The notes beneath the pieces were generated by a model, which made no database searches, had not been told where the DNA came from, and saw only the letters and a list, made by a program, of their open reading frames with translations. The translations under genes were made by a program, and so were the position numbers. 64,000 nt of DNA from Cavia porcellus (Eukaryota; Chordata; Mammalia; Rodentia; Caviidae): assembly GCF_034190915.1 (NCBI RefSeq), contig NW_026947503.1:22340532-22404531 (forward strand), read 5' to 3'. Shown here piece after piece: positions 1 through 11,030 of the stretch (within the stretch, counting starts at the first letter, position 1; every line of letters begins with the position of its first letter).

Positions 1-241
1 ACTTGTACCTTTTTTCTGTTTTTTATTTTTCTCCTTAAATAAAAAAATATTTAAAAAATCAGCACTAGCCTTTATTTTGTGTTGTTTTCTTCAAAACAGC
101 TATTCATACTATCATAGATACTAAAATCGAACAACCCAGGTTAAAACCATTGCATTTAATGAGTGAAAACATTATATGGCTTCAAACCAATATGATTGGG
201 AATCATGATTACCACATACTTTTATGTATTCTTATCATTTC
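1..241. other. Unassigned AT-rich flank
   Basis: No gene, RNA or confident repeat is seen. The stretch is AT-rich with short A and T runs and lies directly beyond the 3' end of the antisense L1 that begins near 242, so part of it could be decayed L1 3'UTR. Confidence 0.4.
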
Positions 242-1915
242 TTACACTAGGGAAACTGTTCGGTATTTATACATGTGAGTTTGATTTGTTTCACTTATGA
301 GTATGGTCTCAAGCTGCATCCATTTATTTATAAATGTCTCAATGTGATCATTCTTTATATCTGAGTAGTACTCCATTGTATAAAAATACCACAACTTTTT
401 TATCCATTCTTCAGTTGATGGACACTTAGGTTGTTTCCAAGATCTGGCAATTACAAATTGTGCTGCTAGAAACATGGGTGCACATATATCATTGTGGTAT
501 GATGCTTTCAGGTCTTCTGGGAATATGCCTAGAAGTGGTATAGCTGGGTCAAATGGGGCTGCCAGTCCCAGTTTTCTGAGAAATCTCCAGACTGACCTCC
601 ACAATGGTTGCACTAGTCTACACTCCCACCAACAGTGCATTAGAGTTCCCTTTTCCCCACAGCCTCTCCAGGCTTGTTGGTGGTGGTTTTCTTGATCTTG
701 TTCATTCTTTCAGGAGTGAAATGAAATCTCAGTATAGTTTTAATTTGCATTTCTCTAATGACTAATGATGATGAACATTTTTTCATGTAATTATTTGCTG
801 TTTGTATTTCTTCATCTGAGAATTGTGTATTCATCTCAGATACTCACTTTTGGATTGGGTCTTTTTGAATTTTGGGGGCCTGATTTTTTAAATTCTTTAT
901 ATGTTTTAGACAGAAGTCCTTTGTCTGAGTGGCAGTTCACTAGGATGTTTTCCCAGTTTGTGGGTTTTCTTTTCACTATGCTGGAGATTTCTTTTGATGT
1001 GCAGAAACTTTTTAATAAGAGGTGATCCCAGTTATTGACTCTGGGAAGTATTTCCTATGCGGTTTAAGTCCTGTTCATGAATTCTCTACCTACTCCTATG
1101 TCGTCAAGATTTTTACCCAGTTTGTTTTCCAATAGATTTAGTGTTTCTGTTTTAATATTTAGATCTTTGATCCATTTAGATTTTATTTTAGTACATGGTG
1201 ATAGGCACGGGTGTAGTTTTAGTTTTCAGCATATGGAGAGCCAGTTTTTCCAACACCATTTATTAAAGAGACTGTCGTTCTCCCAGTGAACATGTTTGGC
1301 CCCTTTATCAAAGATAAGGTGGTTGAGTGTGTTTGTAGTTGTGGTTGTATCTTTTAATCTATTCCCTTGTCAGAGAGAGAGTTCACTAAAATCTTTTCCC
1401 AGTTTGTGGGTTTTCTGTTCACTATGCTGGACATTTCTTTTGACATACAGGAACTTTTTAATAAGAAGTGGTCCCACTTATTGATTCTAGGAAGTATTTC
1501 TCGTGCGGTTTCATTCCTGTTCATGAATTCTCTACCTACCCCTATGTCTTCAAGGTTTCTACCCAATTTGTCTTCCAATAGATTTAGTGTTTCTGTTTTA
1601 ATATTCAGATCTTTGATCCATTTAGATTTTAATTTAGCACATGGTGATAGGCATGGGTCTAGCTTTAGTTTTTGGCTTATGGAGAGCCAGTTTTTCCAGC
1701 ACTATTTATTAGAGAGACTGTCGTTCTTCCAGTGAACCTGCTTGGCTCCTTTATCAAAGATATTGTGGTTGAGTGTGTTTGTAGTTGTGGTTGTATCTTC
1801 TAATCTATTCCATTGATCTTCAGCTCTGTTTTGGTTCCAGTACCATGTTGATTTTACTATGGTTGCTTTGTAGTATAACTTCAAGTCAGGGATTGAATCA
1901 CAAGCCTGCCCCTAT
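242..1915 (-). pseudogene. L1 ORF2 C-terminal fragment (dead)
   Basis: On the minus strand this is the 3' part of a LINE-1 ORF2, the endonuclease/reverse transcriptase that copies L1 RNA into DNA. The best preserved piece is 242-640. It reads as the cysteine-containing C-terminal domain, with a histidine-cysteine-tryptophan-tryptophan start, a 'DPAIPLLGI' stretch and 'TMEYYSDIKN' near the end, all hallmarks of L1 ORF2p. The frame breaks near 640 and continues in other frames up to about 1915. The endonuclease and most of the reverse transcriptase are absent, so it is 5'-truncated. A segment is tandemly duplicated at 919-1810. There are multiple frameshifts and stops and no function is expected. 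Confidence 0.88.
919..1810 (-). repeat. ~446-base tandem duplication inside L1
   Basis: Two adjacent copies, 919-1364 and 1365-1810, align base for base with an offset of about 446 and look roughly nine-tenths identical by eye. Both contain the same L1 ORF2 antisense landmarks in the same order. The junction near 1365 falls at a short CCTTGTC-like match, consistent with replication slippage or unequal crossover. Only the second copy continues into further L1 sequence. Confidence 0.85.
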
Positions 1916-1939
1916 GACTGTACAAGGCTTTGGGGGTAC

Positions 1940-2610
1940 ATCTAGACACAAACTATAACAGCATCATATAATGGGGATATATGTATACCCATGGTTCTAG
2001 CAGCACAATTCATAACAGCCTAATCCTGGAAGCAAATAGTATGCTCATCAACAGATGAATGGTTAAAGAAAATGTAGTATCCAACATAATGGAATACTAA
2101 TTAGCTATAACAAAGGATATGTTTGAGACATTTTTAGGAAAATAGATGCATCTATAAAATGTAATGCTGATTGAAATAAATCAGACACAGAATCTTAAAT
2201 ACTGTGTGTTATCTCTCAAATGAGTAAGGCAAAATACAAACAAAGAGCATAATAAAGGATGATAGAAAAAACAAGAGTATAGATCTCTTGCAATCTGGAA
2301 AGTTTCTAGGAAACTGAGGCTGAGTGGTAAGAGGCAGGTAAGGGAAAGTAAGATAAACTAAAATGTGCCAAGTACAATAAAGTAATATCATGAATGAATG
2401 TGAAAATTATATGTTATAAACATGAGCTAAGAATAATAATAAGGATGAAAATGGGGAAACAGGAATTAAAGGTAGAGGGAAGGAAGGAGGTGAGAAGAAG
2501 ATTAAAGAATAAGATATCTTCTGTACATGTACCTACTCCTTAAGATGAATGTAAGCATCATGTCCTGCAAACATGAACTAATAAAATAATAATACAATAT
2601 TTTTAAAAGG
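1940..2610 (+). mobile_element. L1 3' end fragment, sense
   Basis: The sequence follows L1 ORF2 3' end and 3'UTR order. It has a 'GCAGCACAATTCATAACAGCC' type stretch, then 'CATCAACAGATGAATGG', then 'AATGGAATACTAATTAGC', followed by an AG-rich 3'UTR and an A-rich tail near 2575-2610. It lies in the opposite orientation to the preceding L1 fragment. No open frame survives. Confidence 0.75.
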
Positions 2611-2624
2611 CAATCTTCTTGGAA

Positions 2625-2940
2625 AAAATGATAATCCCTTATTAGATGCCTAACTTGTAAATATTTTATCCCAGGCTATGGATTGCCTTTTTACTCTATT
2701 AATTGTTTTGTTCGATGAGGAGATTTTCCATCTGATTCACTCTCTTTTGTTTCCTTTTTATTTTGTTGTTACATCAAAAAATCATTAAACCAATGTCAAA
2801 AAATGTTTTCCTTATATTCTTCTATTAATTTTGTGGTTTAAGATCTTAAAGTTGAGTGTTTAATCCAGTTGAGTTGCTTTGTATATAGCATGACATGAGT
2901 CTATTTTTCTGGAATTTAAATATGTACCTTTTGGAATAAG
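2625..2940 (-). mobile_element. Old L1 ORF2 fragment, antisense
   Basis: Read on the minus strand this matches the mid-to-late ORF2 order of older L1s (plus-strand landmarks: 'AATATTTTATCCCAGGCTATGGATTGCC', 'ATCATTAAACCAATGTC', 'AATCCAGTTGAGTTGC'). It is strongly decayed with no reading frame. Confidence 0.65.
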
Positions 2941-2944
2941 TAAC

Positions 2945-3345
2945 CTGACTAGAAATGGGTAAAGGGTCTTAATAGACATTTAAATAAGACATACAAGTGA
3001 CCAACAGGTATTTGAAAAAAAGAGCTCAATGTCACTAAACATCAGGAATTGCAAACTGAAACTCCAGTGGAAAATTACCTTGTGCCTATTAAAAGGCTAC
3101 TATTGGGGTTTGGAATATAGCCTAATTGTACAGTGTGTGCTTAGTATGCATGAAGGTCTGGGTTCAATAATCTGCACTATTCAAAAAGTAAAATAGAAAA
3201 CAATGGCTATTCTTAAAATGTTTTGCTAAATATGTGAGAAAAGGGATCATTTTATAAGCTGATGATATGAGTATAAATTGATTCCACAAGGACTACCAAT
3301 AAAATTTGATGGGATAGATAAATAATCTTAGTATTTTTTTCCTTT
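2945..3345 (+). mobile_element. Old L1 ORF2 fragment, sense, split by ID SINE
   Basis: It carries the L1 landmark order 'GGGTAAAGGGTCTTAATAGACATTT', 'ACAAGTGACCAACAGG', 'CTCAATGTCACTAAACATCAGG'. The L1 sequence resumes after a short SINE at 3115-3177, with similar GGCTA-TATT bases on both sides of the insertion. The L1 is older than the SINE it carries. Confidence 0.65.
3115..3177 (+). mobile_element. ID-type SINE (old)
   Basis: A tRNA-like body with degenerate A box (GGAATATAGCCTAAT) and B box (GGGTTCAATAATCTGC), about 63 bases, followed by an A-rich patch. It interrupts the surrounding L1. Much more diverged than the copy at 3467. Confidence 0.65.
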
Positions 3346-3452
3346 TTACAAATGGTGGCAGAATCAGTGAGATCAGTGGTCAAAGCAAAATAGGATCCAG
3401 AAGTAGAAAAGGACAGAAACTTAATCCAGAATCACCACAAATAGAGACCTTT

Positions 3453-3466
3453 AAAATGCCTGCTAC
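3453..3466. repeat. Target-site duplication, left copy
   Basis: AAAATGCCTGCTAC, repeated exactly at 3605-3618 on the other side of the ID SINE. A perfect 14-base TSD indicates a fairly recent L1-mediated insertion. Confidence 0.9.
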
Positions 3467-3604
3467 GGGGCTGGGGATTTAGCTCAGCGGCATAAGCGCC
3501 TGCCTTGAAAGCAGGCAGTCGTGAGTTCGATCCCTGGTACTGATAAAAAACGAAAAAGACAAAAAAAAAAAAAAATAAATAAATAAAATAAAATAAAAAT
3601 AAAT
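3467..3604 (+). mobile_element. Young ID SINE with A-rich tail
   Basis: A tRNA-derived SINE beginning GGGGCTGGGGATTTAGCTC. The internal pol III promoter is clear: A box around 3478-3490 (TTAGCTCAGCGGC) and B box around 3523-3533 (GAGTTCGATCC). An anticodon-arm-like hairpin CCTGC/GCAGG survives, an unusual retention for a SINE. The tail is a mixed A/AAAT run to about 3604. The element sits exactly between 14-base TSDs. A related antisense copy lies at about 47,265-47,365. Confidence 0.92.
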
Positions 3605-3618
3605 AAAATGCCTGCTAC
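3605..3618. repeat. Target-site duplication, right copy
   Basis: Exact second copy of the 14-base duplication flanking the ID SINE. Confidence 0.9.
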
Positions 3619-6285
3619 CTTGAGGAAATGGCTCTGTGAGTTCTAAAGTAAACAATCTGGGAAGCCTGGAAAACAAAAAGGCCCTCACCTTGAAAGGACC
3701 ACTGTGTGTTCTGAAAGGTAATGAGAGACCTGCATGGCAAAGAGCTACACAACATGGTACTGCAACAACAGCCAGACCTCAAGAAGTCCACAATCCATAA
3801 AATATCTTGGCAGCAGTGTGAACAGTGGCAAAGCAGGTTAATTAGACATCAGTACTCATTTAATTCTGAAAACCCAATCTACTCTTTCCATCAAATAATC
3901 TGCACTACTTTTTTTCTTTCAAAAGTAATTATACTACATACAGTGTAGTTTGCTGGATATGGTTCTGCGACAAAATAACATCAGTATTGGAGAAACTACT
4001 GAAATCCAAGCACATTATTGAGTATTGTAAATTTTATAGAAAATTTAATTTTTAGTTTAGTAGGTAATGAAAGCACAGGAAGAAAAAAAAAAGCATACAA
4101 AACTTTCTATCATATACTTTTGGCACTCCTCTAAATATCCCTGTTCCACCATCAGGATGAAATTTCTAACTTTTAATCTTCCAGTTTATCTACTCTTGAG
4201 GTGAACGAATGCCTCATAAAACAGCCCAGTGGTGCAATGTTCACTTTAGTATTTGAGCAATACCTAACAGTACTAAATTCCCCATTAAATGCAGCATTTT
4301 ATTGTAACTATAAACACACAGTAGCCTTTAGGTATTTGCTACAACCTTAGTCATGATTCATACTTGGCATCTGACAAGAAATGGAGGGATGCTTTGCACT
4401 CACATTTGACAAAGCTCACTGGAGGGCATAGGTTTAGGGTAAACCGTGTGAAAGGTAATGCTACATCACACATTCAGGGCCACACTTCATTGGAGTGCTG
4501 GGAATTTAACATATTTCATGGCAAATATGATGTCCCAAGTTAAATATTCCTATTTATGATTACAAAGGCATAGCAGTGCTATAAGCAATCTTCTTAACAG
4601 GCAGCAAGGCACAGCAGGTTTTATTCTAGTCCTCTATTGGCTAAAAAAAAAAAAGCAAGAAAGCTTCTTCTATATAGCAGAGCAAACTGAGCCAAAAATA
4701 AAATCAGTAATATTTCTTAAATCTCTTACCTAGCCTAAATTTAAAATTTATTAATTTAATTTATGATTTCCTTTCTCTAGAATTCTAGCCAAAAATATTT
4801 TTCTTTACTTTTCACAATACAGAAAAAAATGAAATAAAGGATTATTTTAATATTTGTTCTTATTGCCTTAGTCAAATGCATAGTTTAGGTTTTCAGAGTA
4901 TTTAGATGTGTTAACATCATTATAAACATACAGCATTTTGAATTTTTTACTCTATATTAGCTAATTAAGATGTTCTATTTTATAGTTATAATGAATAAAT
5001 AATATGACATTTAGTGAATTATGCCAGACTTGATAAAACTGATCAACTATTATAGAAAATTTGAATTTCTTGTAACATTTCTTCCTTTAGATAACACTGA
5101 AATCAGTACTTTTTTGCATAATTACTTTCTTAATATAAATTTCCTAGGAGATAGCATATAACAATAAAAGAGCAGTTATGGTACAGTTATTGATATATGG
5201 GTTCATGTTATTTTTAATATCCTGTCATTTTGCTACCAACATGTATGTTTTAATAGAATTCATATTTACTTTTTGTTTGGTTCCCTCAAATATCATTGAC
5301 ATAGAGAAATCAGAGACATTCACTTTAGTTTTTTCTATAAAAAACATTATTCTTTATGTTAATTCACTTTTCTTTTAAAGATGAAATATATTTGCCAAGG
5401 ATATGAGACACCTTTCCTCTTTGAAATTTAAAATTGAAATTTCTTTTTCTAAATTTAAAGACTTTTACTAATACCAGGTTACACATTTAATATTAGTACT
5501 TTATAATAATGAATTTAGCCACTTTGCTTTATATTTGTTAATATAGTCTCAGCAAAATATGAAGTGATTCCAATTTTTGTATTACTATTAATAGGGTGTT
5601 GATTTGCTTCCATTTTTATTTTATTAAAGAAGTGGCATCTAAAAGATTCTTCCTTTGCTGATATGGTCTTTATTCATAGTGAACAATAAACATGGCCTCA
5701 TAATTAGCTTCATGACTCATTTCAATTAAAAGAGATTGTAATCATAAAACATGCAAGAGTACTCTTCTTAGTATTAGTGATCCAAGTATAAAAACTGTGA
5801 AAGTGGAGTTATGTTGATCTTAGAAATTATAATGCTTATATTTGCTTCTATGATTATTAGAAGATAATACATTCATACTGATTAATAAGCTGTCAACAGT
5901 ATAGTGATTTAGAAAAATGACAAGATCATGTAGATATCTATCTATTTTAGTTAGAATAGTATAATTGTTCATAAACTTCCAAGGTGTACCTGCTTTAAAT
6001 TAACTGACTTTCTTCTATTTCAGGATTTCTGTATTAATTGGGATGATCTTATTCACTGATAAAATGTGAGAAAAAAGTGAGTTTCTGCTCTTTTCCTGCT
6101 GTAACAAGTTATAGTTTGTAGAGGATATTATTAATCCCTGTTGGTGACATGGATGGACAGGAGATGTAAAGAAGTAACTTTATGCAATCACTAATTTTCT
6201 TCACTTTACTAATTTTTAAATGAGATTATAGGTATTCATATGTTAGCTCTAAGTACTTCCTTCTCAGATGTTTTGGTTTGGTTTG
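3619..6285. other. Unassigned AT-rich sequence
   Basis: No gene, RNA or confident repeat is seen in these 2.7 kb. Short open frames such as 5178-5378 have no recognisable domain and a composition expected by chance in AT-rich DNA. Confidence 0.5.
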
Positions 6286-6430
6286 GTTTTTGAGACAGAG
6301 AATTACTATGGAGTTCAGGCTGGCCTTGAACTTGCTATGTAGTTTGCACTGGCTTTGAACTCACAGTGATTCTCCTGTTTCAGCAAAGCACGTGCTGAGA
6401 TTGCAAGTGTGTACCACTATTTCTGGCTTT
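6286..6430 (-). mobile_element. B1-type SINE, antisense
   Basis: Plus strand shows the reverse of a B1: a (GGTTT)n-rich tail, 'TTTTGAGACAGAG', 'CTGGCCTTGAACTTGCTATGTAG', a duplicated 'CTGGCTTTGAACTCACAGTG' block, then 'GTGCTGAGATTGCAAGTGTGTACCAC'. The internal ~29-base duplication typical of rodent B1 is visible. It is diverged. Confidence 0.85.
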
Positions 6431-7282
6431 TTCAGGTTTCATATATTGGATGGAATTTATAAAATGGGAATGACAATAAGACATTTCTCAAAGAAGATAA
6501 ACTATTTATTTATTTATCTTTGTCTTTCAACTTAGATATGTCCACTTTTGTAAAACCACTTATTTTCACTAAGCAGTTAAAACTTCACAAATCATTTGAG
6601 AATGATTTGTCTACAACAGAAATTGCATGACAACTACTGTTTACTGTAAACTGCTTACAAGTTATCATGTTATGGATGGACAAGTCAAACTCAAGGAAAG
6701 AAAATTAGATGCTCCCAGGGAAAAATGAGGGATGGGAAAATTCACCTCTAAAACACTTTTTACTCACATTGGTGACTTCAGTGTTTCTTATTCTTTTCAA
6801 CAACTTCTAATCCAGAGAGAACTGACTTTGGGATTTAGATTTTAAAACTTATTAAACATATTAATATACACACATATAAACATATTAATATATACACATA
6901 TGAATATTTAAATAATTTCCTTATTCATTTAGTACATGTCTATTGCATAATTAGTATATGCCCTTTTAATTCTGGATATCTTTAATACAAACACAAAATG
7001 ACAAACTCTCCATAATTGAAGAATTCTGTCTGATACTTGAGATAGGACTAAAAACTGTTATCATGTAATTAGAGTAGTAGTAAAATGTTGTATTTAATTT
7101 TCACAAGACACTAGTGCCATTAAAGTGCTCCACTAAGTTCTGGTGTTAAAAGCAAAACTGAGTGACATCTTCACCTGAAGACCCTCAGTATTCACCACCA
7201 ACCATATTCTGAGGCCACCCCTTCTCTGGTTGTCCTCAGCCAGTGACTAAGGACAACAAACACTTAAGACAGGTCCAATCTG
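6431..7282. other. Unassigned AT-rich sequence
   Basis: Nothing recognisable apart from a small (ATATACAC)-type imperfect tandem near 6855-6905 and an 8-base-stem inverted repeat near 6588-6611. Confidence 0.45.
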
Positions 7283-7790
7283 GCAGGACAAAGAATGTCT
7301 CAGTTATTTTAATCATTGCTGGAACAAAATATTTGACATCTAAAGTTAAAGGAGGAATGGTTTATTTAGCTCACAGTTTGTGGAGGTTTCAGTTTGTAGT
7401 TGGCTGGCTCCAAAGCAGGGTAGCATGGCAGAGGTGCATCACAGATGAAAACAATTTCATGTGAGGAAGAAGGCACTAAAAGCATCAAAATAGCAAAGCA
7501 GGAAGTGATGGTAGTAGCTCTCTTTCTTTCCCTTTTATTGTACCAACGTACATAACCCTAGGGCACGTAATACAATACTCACACCCTGGGTGAGATCTCC
7601 AATATTCAACACCCATAACTAAACCAAATCAATTAGTGGATTAATTTGGTCACGGTCACACATCCTTAATCCCAGCATCACACTCTTGATTCCAATATCA
7701 CAGTCTAGATCTAGCCACCTATAGAAACCTTCTTCATGACATGAAACATTGTGGGGTGGGTGCATCTATACACAAGCCATGACCAAGAGT
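7283..7790 (+). mobile_element. LTR-like dispersed repeat, copy 1
   Basis: Contains the order 'GCTGGAACAAAATATTTGACATC', 'GGAGGAATGGTTTATTTAGCTCACAGTTTGTGGAGG', 'TTGGCTGGCTCC', 'AAATCAATTAGTGGATTAATTTGGTCACGGTCAC'. The same landmarks recur in whole or in part at 17,848-18,213 and 27,420-27,700. I recognise this as a common mammalian dispersed repeat of LTR-like style but cannot name the family safely. Confidence 0.6.
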
Positions 7791-8389
7791 TTCACTCAAA
7801 GTTAGTGTGGGAATCAAACATTCCCTGTGAGACTGGACCAACCTTTCTTGGACCAAGCATACAATCTGAGACTTTCTTTCCCTCCAGTATTTTTTCTGTC
7901 TTCTTCTCTGGTGCTAGATGTGCTCTTCAAAGGGTAGGCTCTCCCAAAGTTTTTCTTATATGTCTCAGGTCATTCCACCAATCCCACTTTAATGTATAAT
8001 TCTCAGAAGACCTGAAATAACAAGCAATATTTTCAATGCTTATTATGTGTTAAGGAATGAACTGAATACATCATCACCAATTCTTTCCTCAAAATAATCC
8101 TGTATGATAAGCCTCTACTTAAGCCACTTAGAGAAACTACCACTTAAGATAAATAACTAAAGATGGAAGTGGGATGTATAGCCTCCAAAATTTCTGCAAG
8201 CCATCAAGTTGCCAAGATGACAACTACAGAGCCATGAAGACTGGTAAAAGGAAATGTATAACGATGAAAGAAATAATGATTGGCATGGTATATGAATTAA
8301 ATATTTTTCAATATGCAAATTTATGTGTATCCAAAAGGAGAAACATGTTGGCTAGTGAGGGGGAAGAGATTTGACAAGCAGTGTGGTAT
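7791..8389. other. Unassigned
   Basis: May include the 3' edge of the preceding repeat. No gene or RNA is seen. Confidence 0.35.
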
Positions 8390-9385
8390 CAACAATAAAA
8401 AAGGAAAATGACCCAATTAAAATAATGGAAAAAAGGATCTAATTAAACATTTCTCCAGTGAGTGTATAGAAGTAGCCACTAAGTACATAAGAATTTTTTC
8501 AATATCACTAGTCATTAAAGTAACTTAAAATCCTAATGAAAATGTATTGCATACCAACTGGAATGGCTATAATTAAAGAAATAAAGATGTGTTACTGGTA
8601 AGAATGTAAAATAGCAGTTCTACAACAGTCAAACCTAGAGTTTAGTATATTTAGCAATACTCCTTACACTTATGTCCCCAAGAGAATTGAAAATGCATGC
8701 TCTGATCATTTGTTATTACTTGCTATGAGAAACAACAAATTATAAATAGAGAAAAATAAAATATAATAGGAAGTAGGAAAATGGATATTTCTCAAGTGAG
8801 ATCAAGAGATTGAGGGAGAGGGGAATAGGATAAAAACAGAAAGAACAAGATTAGATATGTGCTTGTGTCAACTCCACACAAGAAATTTAAACAGTATGTA
8901 CCACACACATGTACAAAATATATATTCTATAGAAAATTTATATAAGAATGTTTATTAAGTGGCACTATTTATATTAGCCCAAGGATACAAATATCCAAGT
9001 TCCATTAATGAATGAATAAAAACCAAGATGTGGTATACCCATATAATGCAATATTAATTGACCATAAAAAAGGAATGAAATACTTTTATGTGCTTTAACA
9101 TTGATGAACCTTAAAAATTCCATGCATTGCATGATTATTTTTATTCAAAATACCAAAGAGGCAAATCCACAGGGAAATAAAATAGATTATTTGTTAACAG
9201 GAATTGAGGAAAAGAAGATCAGGGAGTAGCTGCTAACAAGTAGTTTTCTTTTGGAATCTTTCTTTTTGAAATGACAAAAGTATCTGGGAATTAGATCTTA
9301 GTAATGCTTGCATGACTTTGTTTCTACATTAGAAAACCACTGAATGGCATACCTGGAAATGGTAAGCGTTATATCAGTTGAAGTA
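8390..9385 (+). mobile_element. Old L1 3' end, sense
   Basis: The order of landmarks is L1 ORF2 3' end: 'GGATCTAATTAAACATTTCTCC', 'GGAATGGCTATAATTAAAG', 'CCCAAGAGAATTGAAAATGCA', then after about 200 bases of other sequence 'TTCCATTAATGAATGAATAAAAACC' and 'GTATACCCATATAATGCAATATTAATT', ending with 'AAAACCACTGAATGGCATACC'. Heavily diverged and without a reading frame. The ~200-base break around 8710-8930 resembles L1 3'UTR. Confidence 0.6.
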
Positions 9386-9697
9386 TGCTCCACTAAAATA
9401 AATTGAACAGGTTAGAGAAAAAGTTTACAGATAAAATTTTCATCCTTTCTTTCCTCCCTACTCACAAAGATGCAAAATTAAAATAACTAAAGAATTTTAT
9501 TTGAAAATGAATATTTTTTCTTGAAATACAGAATATAAAGAGCATGAGTTTTCTGGATTGTAGAGTTAAGGTAGAAAGTGGAAGGAATGAGGTGAAAAAT
9601 AACTTACAATGAAATCAATTTTCCTATGGAGTATGACATACATCTTGAAGGCAATGTGTCACCATCCTGAGGTTTTGAACAGGACAGTGAATCGTGC

Positions 9698-9859
9698 TTC
9701 AGGACTAAAGAAGTAGGAGCAAATCTTGTAGAGGGATGTTAGCAAGAAAGCTAGGTGCAAGAAGCCCTTTCTGAAAGTCTATTGATGGTTCAGAAAGGAG
9801 GACTTGACCAAGATGGTATCACTGGAGAGGGAGCTGGAGGGAAATTGACAGTGACTCTT
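9698..9859 (+). repeat. Inverted repeat, left arm
   Basis: A ~162-base block whose reverse complement occurs at 10,864-11,030, about 1.0 kb away. Core identity looks near 90 percent by eye, including a perfect 33-base stretch ('AAGCCCTTTCTGAAAGTCTA' and onward). The main length difference is 6 bases, which keeps the frame. I do not recognise the family. Confidence 0.88.
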
Positions 9860-10439
9860 ATAATAGAGTCTACAGGATTTGAGTAATATCACAAATAACA
9901 AGAGAAAGAAAAAGAAGCTTAGGAATCTATCATCTTCTGTCTGGTGTCTAAACAGATCACGGAGACATGTTCATTGTGAATATGCTATATTGGGTATTAT
10001 CACTGATAAAAAAAAGTTGAAGATAAATATTGATTTGAGTATTTAAACTGTGAAGCAATTCCAGGACACTTGGTAAAATTTTCATTGTAGAATTTAGACG
10101 TGAATCTAGATAAAGGACAAAGTTTTGTAGTAAACATTTTTTATCTTGTCCTTCTACTATTCCTAGCTACCAGAATGCCCTCTTGGAAAAGTTTTTTCTT
10201 AATTGGAAAATGTAGTTATCATTGTTCTGCCTTGAATCTCAAAATAAAAATCTGAATCCAAAGAAATGGCAATTGCTTTCAGAGACAAGTATTTTTGGTC
10301 CTCTAAGATCTTGGGCATTTTATGTCCTTGGGTACCTCTTCCAAATACCATTAGTAATAGATTATGGAAAAATGCAGATGTCTATACAATCAGAACATGC
10401 AAGATGGATAAAAGTTGACTATGACTGTTAACAATTTCA

Positions 10440-10790
10440 GGGTAGTTATTTCTTCCACTTGATTTATTAGTGCATATGGACTATACATTTCAGTGGTTTT
10501 CATTCTGTCAAACTTGTACTTGCATATAATGTATTTCCTCCCCAGTCACTCCACTTGCTCCACCCTCCCACCAGTTTCATTTTGGGAAGGTTGCAATATG
10601 CATAATTTGAGAATATTTATGCCCCTTCATATCTATCCTTTCACCCCTCTCCTGCCTCTTCTCTTGCTTAATAACAATTTTCCTTTTACTTTCTGGTCAT
10701 CCTTTTCACATATTAGGGAGAATGTGTAATACTTGTCTTTCTGAATCTGATTATTTTACTCAACATGATTGGAGAGTATTTATATTAGGC
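10440..10790 (-). mobile_element. Possible L1 3'UTR, antisense
   Basis: Plus strand begins with 'CAGTGGTTTTCATTCTGTCAAAC' and ends with 'TCTGATTATTTTACTCAACATGATT', which in reverse resemble the L1 3' end and 3'UTR. The CT-rich middle fits a purine-rich L1 3'UTR read backwards. Tentative. Confidence 0.4.
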
Positions 10791-10863
10791 TCATTCCCTG
10801 TGTTTCTTCAAGATATCTAGTCCCCACTTCTGTGAAGCAGTGCTGGTGGTGGTTAAGGACTCC

Positions 10864-11030
10864 AAGATTCACTGTCAATTCCCCTCCAGCTCCCTCTCCA
10901 GTGATAACATAGAGGACTGGGTCAAGTCCTCCTTTCTGGACCATCAATAGACTTTCAGAAAGGGCTTCTTGCACTTAGCTTTTCTGGTAACATCTCTCCA
11001 CAGCTTTGCTCCTACTTTTTTAGTCATGAA
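10864..11030 (-). repeat. Inverted repeat, right arm
   Basis: Reverse-complement partner of 9698-9859. Read on the minus strand it holds an open stretch of about 60 codons with a glycine-rich 'GEGAGGELT' segment. The same frame is open across the core of the other arm. This could be a fragment of a retroelement or gene, but nothing identifies it. Confidence 0.88.

Noticed and set aside
3467..3540. A functional tRNA gene
   Set aside because: A and B boxes and an anticodon-like arm are present, but the sequence has the ID SINE leader, an A-rich tail and a TSD, and the acceptor stem does not pair.
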